This document shows, piece after piece, positions 6,899-15,707 of a stretch of DNA of 64,000 nucleotides (positions within the stretch are counted from its first letter, which is position 1; the number at the start of each line of letters is the position of its first letter). The translations under genes were made by a program, and so were the position numbers. The DNA lies in contig JAUSFD010000027.1 in assembly GCA_030649955.1 (NCBI GenBank), positions 1-64,000 on the forward strand, written 5' to 3'. This stretch comes from Candidatus Peregrinibacteria bacterium. GTDB lineage: Bacteria; Patescibacteriota; Gracilibacteria; Peribacterales; Peribacteraceae. Under the pieces are notes generated by a model. The model saw nothing but the letters and a program-made list of their open reading frames with translations. It was not told where the DNA came from and made no database searches.

Positions 6899-8929
6899 AT
6901 GCTCCTCTCGACGCCGCTCCGGGAAGTCCTCCACACAACGCAGCCGTACCTGGATGCGCTCAAGGGCATGGGAATCACGACGGTCGGGGATTTCCTCCTC
7001 TACTTGCCGCGCGCACATGAGGACCTGAGCCAGATGACGACTATCGTCGGTGCTCCGATGGATACGAAGGTGACCATCCGCGGCAATATCGAGGATGTGA
7101 AGCTCGTCTACACGCGACGGAGGAAGAAGCTCGTCACCGCAACGTTTACAGACACTCTGGGAGATTCTGCTGAGGTGATCTGGTTCAATCAGCCGCACAT
7201 CGTGCGCATGCTCAAGGACGGGGACGAAGTGGTGCTGACGGGGAAACTCGCAGAGGATGGACGGAAAATCACGTTCGTGAGTCCGCAGTTCGAGAAGGCC
7301 GGTGCACGTCCCCTCGTGCATGCGGGGCGTCTCGTTCCGATTTACCCTCAACATGATTTCATCACGACGAAGTGGCTGCGTGAGAAAATGGTCCTTGTGA
7401 AACCGGCGATCGATCAGCTGGAAGAGACACTCCCTGCTGAGCTCCTCGCCGAGGAGAATCTCCTGCCGCGGAAGGACACGGTGCGTGCACTCCACTTCCC
7501 GGAGGAACCTGAGGAGGTGAAGCGTGCGCACGACCGCATGGCATTCGAGGAGATGTACCGGCTCCAGGAGCAGGCGCTCTCCCGCAGACGTGACTGGCAG
7601 GAGCACTCGCAGGACCGCTTGAAGATCCCCATGGACATCGAGCTCATTCGCGCGTTCTTCGCCTCGCTCAAGTTCACTCCAACAGGCAGCCAGAAGATCG
7701 CCATCTACGAAATCCTCCGGGACATGGAGAGTGCGGTACCGATGTCCCGGTTACTCGAGGGGGATGTGGGATCGGGGAAGACACTCGTCGCGGTTGCCGT
7801 GATGGCAAACGTCGTCCGTCACGGCGGGCAAGCTGCACTCATGGTCCCGACAGAAGTCCTCGCGCGCCAGCATGCGGAGAGCATCACGCGTCTGCTCCTC
7901 AGTTTCCACACGTACGTCACGCAGGGAAAAGCTTCGTTCCCGTTCCCTCTGCCGGCAGTCGCACTCCTCACAGGATCAACACCGGGTGCGGATGCACGGG
8001 AGATTAAACAGAAGCTTGCAGCGGGGACGATAGACATCATCATAGGTACACATGCGCTCATCGAGGACAGCGTGACCTTCCGCGACCTGCGACTCGTGAT
8101 CGTCGATGAACAACATCGCTTCGGCGTCGTGCAGCGTGAGCGACTCAAGGAGAAGGGGAGTCCGCACTTCCTCTCCATGACGGCGACGCCTATTCCTCGC
8201 ACCCTTGCCCTCACCGCGTACGGCGAGCATGATCTCTCCGTTCTCACAGAGAAGCCCGGGCACCGGCAGAAGATCCACACGAAAGTCGTCCCACCGATGG
8301 AGCGGCGTACAGTAGAACTCTTCATCGACACGCAGATTGCGGAGGGTCGACAGGCGTACGTCATCTGTCCACTCATTACAGAGAGCGACGAGCTCGCGGA
8401 GGTGCGCAACGTCGAACAGGAGGTGAAGAGGCTCTCCGAAGAATTCTCACATCGACGCATTGCCATGCTCCACGGCCGCATGAAATCGCAAGAGAAGCAG
8501 GAGATCATGCGAGAGTTCCGCGAGGGAAAGCACGATATCCTCGTTTCCACCTCCGTGATCGAAGTCGGTATCGACGTGCCCAATGCGACGCTGATCTTGA
8601 TCGAAGGAGCTGAGCGCTTCGGACTCTCCCAGCTCCACCAGCTCCGTGGCCGCGTCGGTCGCAGCGATGCGAAGAGCTACTGCTTCCTCTTTGCGACGAG
8701 TGCTCAACAGTCGCGCTCTCCACGTTTGAAAGCGATGGAGCAGCACGACTCCGGGTTCCTCCTCGCCGAAATTGATTTGAAATTGCGTGGCCCCGGTGAG
8801 CTCTACGGACTTCGTCAGAGTGGTCTCCCGGATATGCAGGTCGCAACGCTTCTCAATCCGGAACTCGTCGTCCGCGCGCGCAGAGCGGCGGAGAAGCAGC
8901 TCGGGATAAGGGTGGGACAGGCCGTGTGA
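6899..8929 (+). CDS. recG: ATP-dependent DNA helicase RecG
   Basis: A 676-residue branch-migration helicase that remodels stalled forks and Holliday junctions. The N-terminal wedge/OB domain (about residues 55-115, VTIRGNIEDVKLVYTRRRKK) grips the junction. The helicase core follows with Walker A GDVGSGKT (about 285-292), DEQHRFG motif II (about 403-409), SMTATPIPRTL motif III, and the C-terminal motifs VGIDVPNAT and QLRGRVGRS. The RecG-specific C-terminus GELYGLRQSGLP is intact. Length is close to E. coli RecG (693). The -10 box abutting the ATG suggests a leaderless mRNA. Confidence 0.97.
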   Translation: MLLSTPLREVLHTTQPYLDALKGMGITTVGDFLLYLPRAHEDLSQMTTIVGAPMDTKVTIRGNIEDVKLVYTRRRKKLVTATFTDTLGDSAEVIWFNQPHIVRMLKDGDEVVLTGKLAEDGRKITFVSPQFEKAGARPLVHAGRLVPIYPQHDFITTKWLREKMVLVKPAIDQLEETLPAELLAEENLLPRKDTVRALHFPEEPEEVKRAHDRMAFEEMYRLQEQALSRRRDWQEHSQDRLKIPMDIELIRAFFASLKFTPTGSQKIAIYEILRDMESAVPMSRLLEGDVGSGKTLVAVAVMANVVRHGGQAALMVPTEVLARQHAESITRLLLSFHTYVTQGKASFPFPLPAVALLTGSTPGADAREIKQKLAAGTIDIIIGTHALIEDSVTFRDLRLVIVDEQHRFGVVQRERLKEKGSPHFLSMTATPIPRTLALTAYGEHDLSVLTEKPGHRQKIHTKVVPPMERRTVELFIDTQIAEGRQAYVICPLITESDELAEVRNVEQEVKRLSEEFSHRRIAMLHGRMKSQEKQEIMREFREGKHDILVSTSVIEVGIDVPNATLILIEGAERFGLSQLHQLRGRVGRSDAKSYCFLFATSAQQSRSPRLKAMEQHDSGFLLAEIDLKLRGPGELYGLRQSGLPDMQVATLLNPELVVRARRAAEKQLGIRVGQAV

Positions 8930-8999
8930 ACTGACGTGAATTACGGTAGAGAGTATCTTGTGCGTGGCGACAATACGGAGATATACTTGGTTACATTCC

Positions 9000-10421
9000 A
9001 TGCTACGGAAACGCTCACGCCTTCTCACCGGGCTCGTCCTACTGCTGGTCGCGATTCTCCTTGTAACGCTCAGTTTCAGCGTATTTTACAGTTCCGTACT
9101 CTGGGGTCAGCTGTTCGGGATCCCGGGCGGAGTCGTGAACGGGGGAATAATGGCGGTGCCTGTCTCCCCGGTGATGCCTCCGCTGCTTCCGCCAGCGCGA
9201 GCGCCCCTGCCCACGGAACGGTGCTACGTGTGCCTGTATCAGGATCTTCCCGAATGCCGGGGGTCCGACATGCAAACGTGTCCGACCATCCGCCCCGATG
9301 ACGATAATAGTACCTGCAAATGGTACGATGGGGGGTGCAGAGGGAGATTCGAAGTGGAGTGTATGAAGAAAGTCGATGAAATGGTGGCGCGCGGCATTGA
9401 CGTCAAGAATACCTACATCCTCCCCAGTGATACCGATCTGGCGACGCTGGATCTGAACAGGTGCGAAGCCATTGAGGTATACGTCAGGGGACATGCGAAC
9501 GAAACGATGTGTTCGGCGCCTTTTGACAGGGTCACCGCGTGCGTGTCTGCGTCGCCGAACTGTAAAGATATCGACGTCCGTGATACCGGGTGCCAGATAT
9601 TCCAGGATATAGTGACCGCCTTTGACCATGCGAAGAATCTCCAAGCAAAGCTCCCCCGTGGGGTTCAAGTGAACGTGACGGCGAATCAAGCAGTGTCTTC
9701 CCCCCGATGTATCTCGAGTCTCCACTTCACCATTGATTGCTCGGGCGTGAAGGAGACGTACATCCCATGCAGTTCGCTCGCGAATTTCTGCTTTAAACGA
9801 AACGAGACAGTCATCTGCACGGATGCTGATAGTAAACCTGTTAACCGCACTTGCTGCGTTCCCCTCGACAAGGTGCCTCTCTTTCCCACGGCTGGCACAT
9901 GGCAGCCGGGCTCCGTCTGTGCCGTCGCCAAGTGTAGTGACCTCCCCGCGACCTGCGGGGCTGAGGAGCGAACCATTATGTGTACGAACGACGCCGGTCG
10001 CAACATCCCCTACACCTGCTGCGGGAAAGAAAATCGGGCATGGCAAATCGGGGATGGCTGTCACCCTCGCTGCAGCACCCTTTCGACTTGTTCCTTGGGG
10101 GATCAGGATCGTTATTGCATCAGAGATGATGGAGCGAGTGATCCCTACGTGTGCTGCCCGAACGTGGACATGTCCCGTTACGACTGGCGTGAGCGCGGCT
10201 GCCCCCAGTTCTGCCGGGGCGTCGGTTCGGCGTTCTCCTGTAGCGCAGCGATGACCAATTCCATTGCGGACCGCAATCGATGCCTGTCGCAGATGACAAA
10301 GTGTAAGGATGGGGGAGGCGAGCTCGTCATCGGCCCGTGCGGGGTCTTGAGCACAACGAATACCCTCTTTCAGTGCACCGTAACGACCTACTGCGAAACG
10401 AACTGCCGGATAGTGCAGTAA
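9000..10421 (+). CDS. Cys-rich membrane-anchored extracellular protein
   Basis: A 473-residue protein with one N-terminal transmembrane anchor (about residues 8-32), a Pro-rich linker (VSPVMPPLLPPARAPLP) and a large extracellular part with dozens of cysteines, many in CC pairs or C-x3-4-C spacings (NRTCCVP, YTCCGKEN, YVCCPNVD). The repeated C...C...CC pattern suggests several small disulfide-knotted modules, each about 45 residues, in the C-terminal half. No family is recognised. TATACT lies 12 nt before the ATG at 9000. It may be oxidised by the DsbA-like protein at 15783-16520, which is an inference. Confidence 0.7.
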   Translation: MLRKRSRLLTGLVLLLVAILLVTLSFSVFYSSVLWGQLFGIPGGVVNGGIMAVPVSPVMPPLLPPARAPLPTERCYVCLYQDLPECRGSDMQTCPTIRPDDDNSTCKWYDGGCRGRFEVECMKKVDEMVARGIDVKNTYILPSDTDLATLDLNRCEAIEVYVRGHANETMCSAPFDRVTACVSASPNCKDIDVRDTGCQIFQDIVTAFDHAKNLQAKLPRGVQVNVTANQAVSSPRCISSLHFTIDCSGVKETYIPCSSLANFCFKRNETVICTDADSKPVNRTCCVPLDKVPLFPTAGTWQPGSVCAVAKCSDLPATCGAEERTIMCTNDAGRNIPYTCCGKENRAWQIGDGCHPRCSTLSTCSLGDQDRYCIRDDGASDPYVCCPNVDMSRYDWRERGCPQFCRGVGSAFSCSAAMTNSIADRNRCLSQMTKCKDGGGELVIGPCGVLSTTNTLFQCTVTTYCETNCRIVQ

Positions 10422-10434
10422 GAGTTGGCAAAAT

Positions 10435-10462
10435 TTGACAATGAATGAACGTCACGTAGACT
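10435..10462 (+). promoter_or_regulatory. Promoter of a short terminated transcript
   Basis: TTGACA (10435-10440) is separated by 16 nt from TAGACT (10457-10462). The -35 is a perfect match and the -10 matches 4 of 6. The transcript would begin near 10469 and end at the terminator at 10570-10597, only about 130 nt away. Confidence 0.5.
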
Positions 10463-10470
10463 GCGCTCAT

Positions 10471-10548
10471 ATGTTGGTCCTGCACCTGTTCACCGCAACG
10501 ATGATGCCCATGATGATGTCCCCTCTGCGAGGCGGGTGCGATTGCTGA
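10471..10548 (+). CDS. 25-residue Met-rich ORF, possible leader peptide
   Basis: The ORF reads MLVLHLFTATMMPMMMSPL and ends RGGCDC. It has five methionines in a six-codon run (ATG ATG CCC ATG ATG ATG), its own promoter 9 nt upstream and a terminator 21 nt after the stop. That layout is like an amino-acid attenuation leader (ribosome stalling at Met codons would control the terminator) or a very small metal-binding peptide. The next gene is an orphan of unknown function, so the target of any control is unclear. Confidence 0.35.
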   Translation: MLVLHLFTATMMPMMMSPLRGGCDC

Positions 10549-10569
10549 TCTGACTTCCTTTCGCTCTCC

Positions 10570-10597
10570 AACCCTCGCAGGAATGCGGGGGTTTTTT
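10570..10597 (+). terminator. Rho-independent terminator
   Basis: A 10-bp stem (10570-10579 with 10584-10593, one G-U pair), a GGAA loop and a six-T run at 10592-10597. It ends the short Met-rich transcript. Confidence 0.8.
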
Positions 10598-10624
10598 GTT
10601 TCTCACCCAGATACTTCTCCTCCA

Positions 10625-10714
10625 ATGAACTTCCACCTCACCCCAACCCTCTCCCACGTCACTGTCATGGTGATGGGCATGCTCATGCGATACCCGCGGA
10701 CGATGAGGACGTGA
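10625..10714 (+). CDS. 29-residue second Met-rich ORF
   Basis: The ORF reads MNFHLTPTLSHVTVMVMGML and continues MRYPRTMRT. It is the second small Met-rich frame in this 370-nt gap; its centre (VMVMGMLM) again alternates Met codons. A short hairpin followed by a T run (about 10738-10766) follows it. It could be a second leader peptide for the gene at 10793, or a chance ORF. Confidence 0.25.
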   Translation: MNFHLTPTLSHVTVMVMGMLMRYPRTMRT

Positions 10715-10792
10715 CGGAATGCTGCATCACGAACTCACTCCGCGGGACCGCTGCGGAAGTTTTTTCGTATTCCCTTTTCCTCACATTCTCCC

Positions 10793-11836
10793 ATGGAAAC
10801 TTTGAATGCTTTCGAAGATCGAGTGCTCTCGCGTGATGTGAGCGCTCTCCACGTCTTCTCCGATACACAGAATGCACGCGGTGCGCGCGATGCGCGTGAC
10901 CCACGCTTCGCAGATTTCGATGCCCCTATCACGACGGACTTGCGCTCTCTCCGCTTGGATACGGATACCCGCGATTCCATTGCGCGCAATCCAGACCTAG
11001 GTGCGTACGGCGCTGAAACCATTACAGCTTTGCAGGATCACGCTGCAGGTTTGATCGAAACAATAGAGCGGTACGGCAGAGTGACGCAGAACATCCGTCG
11101 TGCAAAGGATACAATCTATAACCGCACACGGCAGATTGTCGTGAACGATGCTCCACGGAACCGCGACAGGATCGTGCGGACGAACGGTAACGACTTCCTC
11201 CTCGGTATCACGTACAACGGCATCGAGATCTACTGCACACCCATTGAACTCCTGAAGTTCGCACGCAGAGACATCGTGAGCCTGTTCCGCATCCCGAATG
11301 AGAATCACCCGCTCTTTGATGGGAAGAAGGAGCAGTTCCGCTCCTCCGTCATTGCACTGAGTCGCAACTTCCCAGATCACCTGGTCCCGATCTACCGCTA
11401 CGAAACAAGGGAGGAGTTGATTGATGCGATTGAGAGAGGCGCGGAAACGACAATTCCCGAGCAGGAGCATGACTTCCAGAAAGCGTTTGCCGACCGCTAC
11501 GGGAATGCGAGAGTGAGAGCGAAGCGCAGCGGACAGGTAGAGGATCTCATCCAGAGTCGTATCAACAGGAGCGGAGTTGTTGGCCTCCTCCCCCATGGAC
11601 AGGCCGAGAGGAAGCCTATCCCGGCGTACCTCACGAGTTGTCTCGATGATATTCCGGAGAACCAAATCGGCATCTACAGGAACGTCGCCGATGGAGAGGG
11701 TAACCCTCATAAGCCAGGCTACTTCGAAGTCGCCAGGAAATTCCCGGACGGAGGAGGGGAGGAGGAGGTGGAGTTCGATGCGTTCACGACGCTCGGAAAG
11801 AGAATCGGGCAGCCGATTCAGATCGTGAGAATTTGA
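10793..11836 (+). CDS. Hypothetical protein
   Basis: A 347-residue soluble protein with no recognised family. The N-terminal 100 residues are very Asp/Arg-rich with repeated ARGARDARD-like composition. The middle (NGNDFLLGITYNGIEIYCTP) looks like a folded alpha/beta domain, and the C-terminus has a Gly/Glu-rich loop and ends GQPIQIVRI. It is followed by a second orphan gene after 25 nt, so the two are probably one operon. The ATG is preceded by a pyrimidine-rich tract and has no Shine-Dalgarno. Confidence 0.65.
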   Translation: METLNAFEDRVLSRDVSALHVFSDTQNARGARDARDPRFADFDAPITTDLRSLRLDTDTRDSIARNPDLGAYGAETITALQDHAAGLIETIERYGRVTQNIRRAKDTIYNRTRQIVVNDAPRNRDRIVRTNGNDFLLGITYNGIEIYCTPIELLKFARRDIVSLFRIPNENHPLFDGKKEQFRSSVIALSRNFPDHLVPIYRYETREELIDAIERGAETTIPEQEHDFQKAFADRYGNARVRAKRSGQVEDLIQSRINRSGVVGLLPHGQAERKPIPAYLTSCLDDIPENQIGIYRNVADGEGNPHKPGYFEVARKFPDGGGEEEVEFDAFTTLGKRIGQPIQIVRI

Positions 11837-11861
11837 TTCCGTATTCCCCCCCCCCCATTCC

Positions 11862-12725
11862 ATGAGCAATATCTATAGCACAATCACTGGCACAGAGATT
11901 CCACTGGATGGTCTGACTGACGAAGAGGGGATTGTCCTTCAGAGGCTTTACGAACAGGCGAAGATCGATACGCTGACAGGCTTGCCTTCTGAGGAGATTG
12001 TGAAGATCAGAAAGTCGTTCCGCGACTATTGCAGGATCGCTCTACCAGACATCATTCGTAGGACACTTCCTCACGAGAAACTTCATCAGCTCCTTAAAGA
12101 GGGAGCCAGAGTAGCGAAGACATTGCCATTGCAGAACGATACGAAGGGTATCGAAAACAGTGAAGCGCCCCTCTGGAGGGAGATACTGAATTCTCCGTTG
12201 GGGCAAGTTGCGTTCGATATCAGCGAGAGAATCGACGCAGTACTGTCGGAGCGGGAGAAGCAGAAGAGTTGCTTCTACATTCATGTCGGACAGTCACCGG
12301 ACACACAGTTCCATTTCTTCATCGGGAGAATTCGCTTTGGACTTGCCACTGGCAAAGGATTTGATCAGATGATCGAAGAAGGGCATCAAGCGAGAGGATT
12401 GGAATACAGGGGCAAGTACCTCTTCCCTCCCTCAAAGGAGACTGAGCTCGCACTGGAACTCCTTCAGAAGTACGGCACAAAGGCAGAAAACGTCCTGACA
12501 GGAATATTCGAACGCGCATTCCATTCTGTGGGAAAGCAGCAGACAGATATCGGAATTGTCGCTGTTTCATCAGAGGCAATTGATCAGTTTCTCGTGCCAA
12601 ATGATCAGGTTGTGCTGGAGAAAGTGTGTGACGAGCATGGAGTCGAAACTGTAGATCGACTGCTGATGAATATAATCGGATTGGGCATACGCTTAGGAGT
12701 GTTACGGAGAAGATCTGAGAAGTGA
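11862..12725 (+). CDS. Hypothetical protein
   Basis: A 287-residue mostly helical soluble protein of unknown function. It follows the previous orphan after 25 nt. A run of ten C residues (11846-11855) sits 6 nt before the ATG; length changes there could alter expression. The centre (SCFYIHVGQSPDTQFHFFIG) resembles a beta-hairpin core with helices on both sides. No catalytic motif is evident. Confidence 0.65.
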   Translation: MSNIYSTITGTEIPLDGLTDEEGIVLQRLYEQAKIDTLTGLPSEEIVKIRKSFRDYCRIALPDIIRRTLPHEKLHQLLKEGARVAKTLPLQNDTKGIENSEAPLWREILNSPLGQVAFDISERIDAVLSEREKQKSCFYIHVGQSPDTQFHFFIGRIRFGLATGKGFDQMIEEGHQARGLEYRGKYLFPPSKETELALELLQKYGTKAENVLTGIFERAFHSVGKQQTDIGIVAVSSEAIDQFLVPNDQVVLEKVCDEHGVETVDRLLMNIIGLGIRLGVLRRRSEK

Positions 12726-12765
12726 TCCATGCATGCATGAGCCCGTTCCCTTCCGTTTATCCTCT

Positions 12766-13098
12766 ATGCAGTTCTCCACTACCAATATCGAAGACCTCGT
12801 GCGCAAGCTCGCTGAGCCCTGGTCTCCCGTCGATGTCGCCCGTGTGAACAATCACATCATCCGCCTCGCGCTCTTCGAGGGTGAGTACCACTGGCACGTC
12901 CACGACGCTGATGAACTATTCCTCGTTCATCGTGGAGAAATCGTCATTCAACGGAAAGGATATCCAGATCTCCTTCTCAAGACAGGGGAAATCGGGGTAG
13001 TACCCAAGGGTGTTGAACACTGTCCAAAGAGTGCGGGGAAATCGTTCGTGCTGATGTTCGAGCCTGTTGCGCTCGAGAGTGAGGTAGGCAATCTCTAG
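12766..13098 (+). CDS. Cupin-domain protein
   Basis: A 110-residue single-domain cupin. Motif 1 (YHWHVHDADELFLVHRGE) supplies the two His and the Glu of the metal site, and motif 2 (GEIGVVPKGVEHCPKS) supplies the third His. It is the size of small cupins such as mannose-6-phosphate-isomerase-like or sensory cupins; the substrate cannot be told. The frame is open from 12733, but the family-like start is MQFSTTN at 12766, after a pyrimidine-rich leader. Confidence 0.85.
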   Translation: MQFSTTNIEDLVRKLAEPWSPVDVARVNNHIIRLALFEGEYHWHVHDADELFLVHRGEIVIQRKGYPDLLLKTGEIGVVPKGVEHCPKSAGKSFVLMFEPVALESEVGNL

Positions 13099-13163
13099 AC
13101 TTCACGAAATCGCATTGTCAAACAGGGCGCTGCTGGTAGACTGCTCTTCGTTCTCCCGACCCT

Positions 13164-13817
13164 ATGGCCGATCCGCAACCCCCTGCAGCTGGTACCGGTG
13201 GAGGTCCCACGCCTCCGCCACCCCCCCGTCCCGGCGATCCCGTGCCGGCGGGTGGACTCGATCCCACGCAGGTGTTCGCGTCACCACCGCCTCCTCCTCC
13301 CTCCGCGCAAGCGGGTGGGCAGGGTGCCGGTGCACCGCCGCAGGATTCCGGCCCGCCGCCTCCGCCTCCCGGTACGACTGCAACGAAAGAGATGGGATAC
13401 GACGATGAGGACATCCGCATCCTTGGGGAGGTGGGTAACTATCGGTTCGGATCGATCACGACAGGTCTAACGAATGGGAACTTGGTGGTGCCTGCGCACC
13501 CAGAGACAACCTTCGACGAGCAACTTTTCCTCACACTCTTGCGCGGGAGCATCTCTCTCACGCGGGACGAGAAGTGGAGGATCATCCAGGCGATCCCGCG
13601 CTTGAGCCAGTTCCAGATCGATGAGCTCCAGAAGATCTTAGAAGAGGAGAAGAAGAAGTTCGGCGAGCTCTCCCCCAAGCACCTCCTGCAGCTCCAGAAG
13701 CTCGAGCAGAAGCACGCGGAGGACTGGAAGGATCTCCAGACGGTCATAGTGCAGAAGGATGCAAAGCAGCAGGACCAGTCGCAGATCTCCGATATTAAGA
13801 AGCAGTTGGGGTTATAA
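13164..13817 (+). CDS. Pro-rich protein with C-terminal coiled coil
   Basis: A 217-residue protein. Residues 1-72 are low-complexity Pro/Gly/Ala with PPPPPP runs. Residues about 75-140 form a compact region, and about 140-217 is a charged, heptad-like helix (QKILEEEKKKFGELSPKHLL) ending in KKQLGL. There is no signal peptide, so it is probably cytoplasmic and possibly a scaffold. A TAGACT box lies 21 nt upstream of the ATG. Confidence 0.65.
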   Translation: MADPQPPAAGTGGGPTPPPPPRPGDPVPAGGLDPTQVFASPPPPPPSAQAGGQGAGAPPQDSGPPPPPPGTTATKEMGYDDEDIRILGEVGNYRFGSITTGLTNGNLVVPAHPETTFDEQLFLTLLRGSISLTRDEKWRIIQAIPRLSQFQIDELQKILEEEKKKFGELSPKHLLQLQKLEQKHAEDWKDLQTVIVQKDAKQQDQSQISDIKKQLGL

Positions 13818-13834
13818 CATTCATTCACTACAGA

Positions 13835-13895
13835 GCAGGCATACTTGCCTGCAGGTCCTGTTGCACGCTGTTTGTCTGCGGGCAAGTATGCCCGC
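13835..13895. repeat. Inverted twin hairpins with compensatory change
   Basis: Hairpin one has arms GCAGGCA/TGCCTGC (13835-13852) and hairpin two has arms GCGGGCA/TGCCCGC (13878-13895) with the complementary loop, so two is an inverted copy of one. The single different base pair is changed on both strands. The copies lie between two convergent genes and could also fold together as one long stem. Confidence 0.6.
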
Positions 13896-13905
13896 GTTTA
13901 CCGTC

Positions 13906-14451
13906 TCACACGTTCTCCCTAAACACCACAAAGATTCCCACCCCAAGAATCAACAGGATGATTCCACTCACATAGCTCCCGCGGATCTTCTTCTGCAGTG
14001 CACTCAGGAGGAGGAAGAGGAACGCGGCGAAGGAGAACTGGAGGATGACCGGGGAGAGGAAGAGCTCCTCTACGTACGGCATGTGGAACGGGAGATCGCG
14101 GATGTACTGGTACGAGCCGAGCGCGTAGATGATGAAGTACCAGGCAAGCAGCCAGCCTGCGTACAGGCGCAGTGTATCGAGGAGGGGGAGGTAGTGGCGT
14201 GGTGGGGGCAGCTCTTCTGCATGCGTGATCGGTGGAAATTCCGGAGCAGTGACGGAAACGGGTGAAGGCACCGTAGTCCACTGGAGCGAAGGTGATGGAG
14301 GGGTGGAGGGATTGGGAGCTTCTCGGAGTTCATCCACCGTTAAATTCATCTGTTGTAGTGAAGACGTTGCTGCCTGCACATCGATTGCATCCACCATCCC
14401 GCGCACAGTCATGCCCTGGGGGTTCTTTGCGGTGTAGGAGAAGGAGGCCAT
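13906..14451 (-). CDS. Membrane protein with PilC/GspF-like N-terminal motif
   Basis: A 181-residue protein. The N-terminal 45 residues (FSYTAKNPQGMTVRGMVDAI, then a helix and a short strand) match the small ARNA-like module at the start of type IV pilus/T2SS platform proteins (GspF/PilC), but the platform domain itself is absent. After a Pro-rich linker come three hydrophobic segments (about residues 95-115, 130-150, 155-175). The start at 14451 is supported by a TACACT box 7 nt upstream (leaderless). The frame is open further, to 14514. Link to pili is inference. Confidence 0.6.
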   Translation of the reverse strand: MASFSYTAKNPQGMTVRGMVDAIDVQAATSSLQQMNLTVDELREAPNPSTPPSPSLQWTTVPSPVSVTAPEFPPITHAEELPPPRHYLPLLDTLRLYAGWLLAWYFIIYALGSYQYIRDLPFHMPYVEELFLSPVILQFSFAAFLFLLLSALQKKIRGSYVSGIILLILGVGIFVVFRENV

Positions 14452-14458
14452 GGCCGGG

Positions 14459-14464
14459 AGTGTA
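14459..14464 (-). promoter_or_regulatory. Leaderless -10 box, gene 13906-14451
   Basis: TACACT on the minus strand, 7 nt from the ATG at 14451. Confidence 0.5.
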
Positions 14465-14635
14465 GCATATTCAGGTGGAGCCTCTGCGGAAGTTTTGATT
14501 GCGAGAGAGGGCACGAAGGGCAGTAACGGCAGGAAAGGCAGGAAGGTATTTCACATTGCTGCCCTTACTGCCTTACCTGCCCTGCCTGCCTTTCCTCAAT
14601 CGATCAGTGACAGCTTCTCCATTCGCAATCTCCTC

Positions 14636-15652
14636 TCACTCTCCCGGAGGAGTAAAGGAGATGAGGTTCTGCATGATGTAGCGGACGGTGGACTGCAGCA
14701 CCGCAGGCGCGGTGATCTCGAAGTGACGGTTCTCCGTCCAGCTACGGTAACCCACAACGTACCCTCCCTGGGTGACGACCGTGAGGTCACGGTTTTCCGG
14801 GATTGCTCCCGCGAGGAGATTCACGAGGAGCGGACCGTTCCCGAGGGAGTCGATCTCCTGTGGGGCGACCTCGACGTGCCAGAGGGATGAGGTCGTGGCG
14901 CCGAAGGATTTGAAGTACCAGTTGCGGTGCACGGGGAAGCAGAAGCCGATGTGCGGGGAACAGTACTGCTGCGTCCAGTCCCCAGCGATAGCGCCCTTCT
15001 TCTCCGTCTTCTCCATGTCCTGAGCCATCGTGTCCGCACGGACCTGCATGGTCGCATCGACGCTATTCCCCATTGCGCTCGATACTGCTGCTGCAGACGA
15101 CGCAGGTGTTGAGGAACGTTGGACGGATGAAGCGAGAGAAGAGCGAGTCGTCGATGCCGTTGCAGACGACATCGACTCTGCCTCAGAAGAAAAGCTCAAC
15201 GCCACCGAGGACTCTGCAGCCTCGGACGAGGAAGAGTCCTCCGTCACGACGTCGGTGACGAGGGGGGTGACACTCTGCACACTCATGATCGTTCCGCCTG
15301 CCTCGACCGTCGGCCGGACGGAGCCCGTGATGCGCACGCGCTCATTCTCGAATGCACTCAAATCCACAATGGCGCTCTCCAGAAGGATTGCTCCAGCACT
15401 CTCATCATTGGAGTCCATCACGAGGCGGTGCGTCCCCTCCATGTAGATGCTGATACCCGCAGGCTTGAGGACCCCCTCGTACGTGACGTTGTGCGTCTCT
15501 GGCACGGGCTCTGTCACATCGTCGACCATGAATGATGACGAGGAACGCCCTTCATCAGAGGGATCGCTGACGACAGGAGGCTCTCCTGTCCTGCAGGAGG
15601 CGAGTGTGAGGGCGAGAGTCAGTGCAGAAGCTGTGCGAAGGAGTTTGGGCAT
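14636..15652 (-). CDS. Lipoprotein with Ser-rich linker
   Basis: A 338-residue lipoprotein: signal peptide ending LASC (Cys20), an OB-like domain at about 50-135 (VTYEGVLKPAGISIYMEG, VRITGSVRPTVEAGG), a Ser/Ala-rich linker (about 140-205), then a C-terminal domain starting WTQQYCSPHIGFCFPVHRNW. Start chosen at MPKLL because the basic n-region and lipobox spacing fit; the open frame begins at 15712. A TATACT box lies 26 nt upstream. Probably a cell-surface protein of unknown function. Confidence 0.7.
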   Translation of the reverse strand: MPKLLRTASALTLALTLASCRTGEPPVVSDPSDEGRSSSSFMVDDVTEPVPETHNVTYEGVLKPAGISIYMEGTHRLVMDSNDESAGAILLESAIVDLSAFENERVRITGSVRPTVEAGGTIMSVQSVTPLVTDVVTEDSSSSEAAESSVALSFSSEAESMSSATASTTRSSLASSVQRSSTPASSAAAVSSAMGNSVDATMQVRADTMAQDMEKTEKKGAIAGDWTQQYCSPHIGFCFPVHRNWYFKSFGATTSSLWHVEVAPQEIDSLGNGPLLVNLLAGAIPENRDLTVVTQGGYVVGYRSWTENRHFEITAPAVLQSTVRYIMQNLISFTPPGE

Positions 15653-15707
15653 GGGTGAGCGAGAAGGGAGGAGGGAAGAGTATACCTCTTTCCGTTCCCC
15701 GCAACCA

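Noticed and set aside
6758-7606. Long minus-strand frame of 282 codons inside recG
   Set aside because: It is the antisense shadow of the recG coding sequence, which has all helicase motifs; the minus frame is His/Arg/Leu-rich with no domain.
14520-14610. GGCAG/CTGCC-rich segment as a mobile repeat
   Set aside because: Short overlapping GGCAG direct repeats can pair with CTGCC repeats, but I could define no unit boundaries or second copy; it may simply be a terminator between genes.
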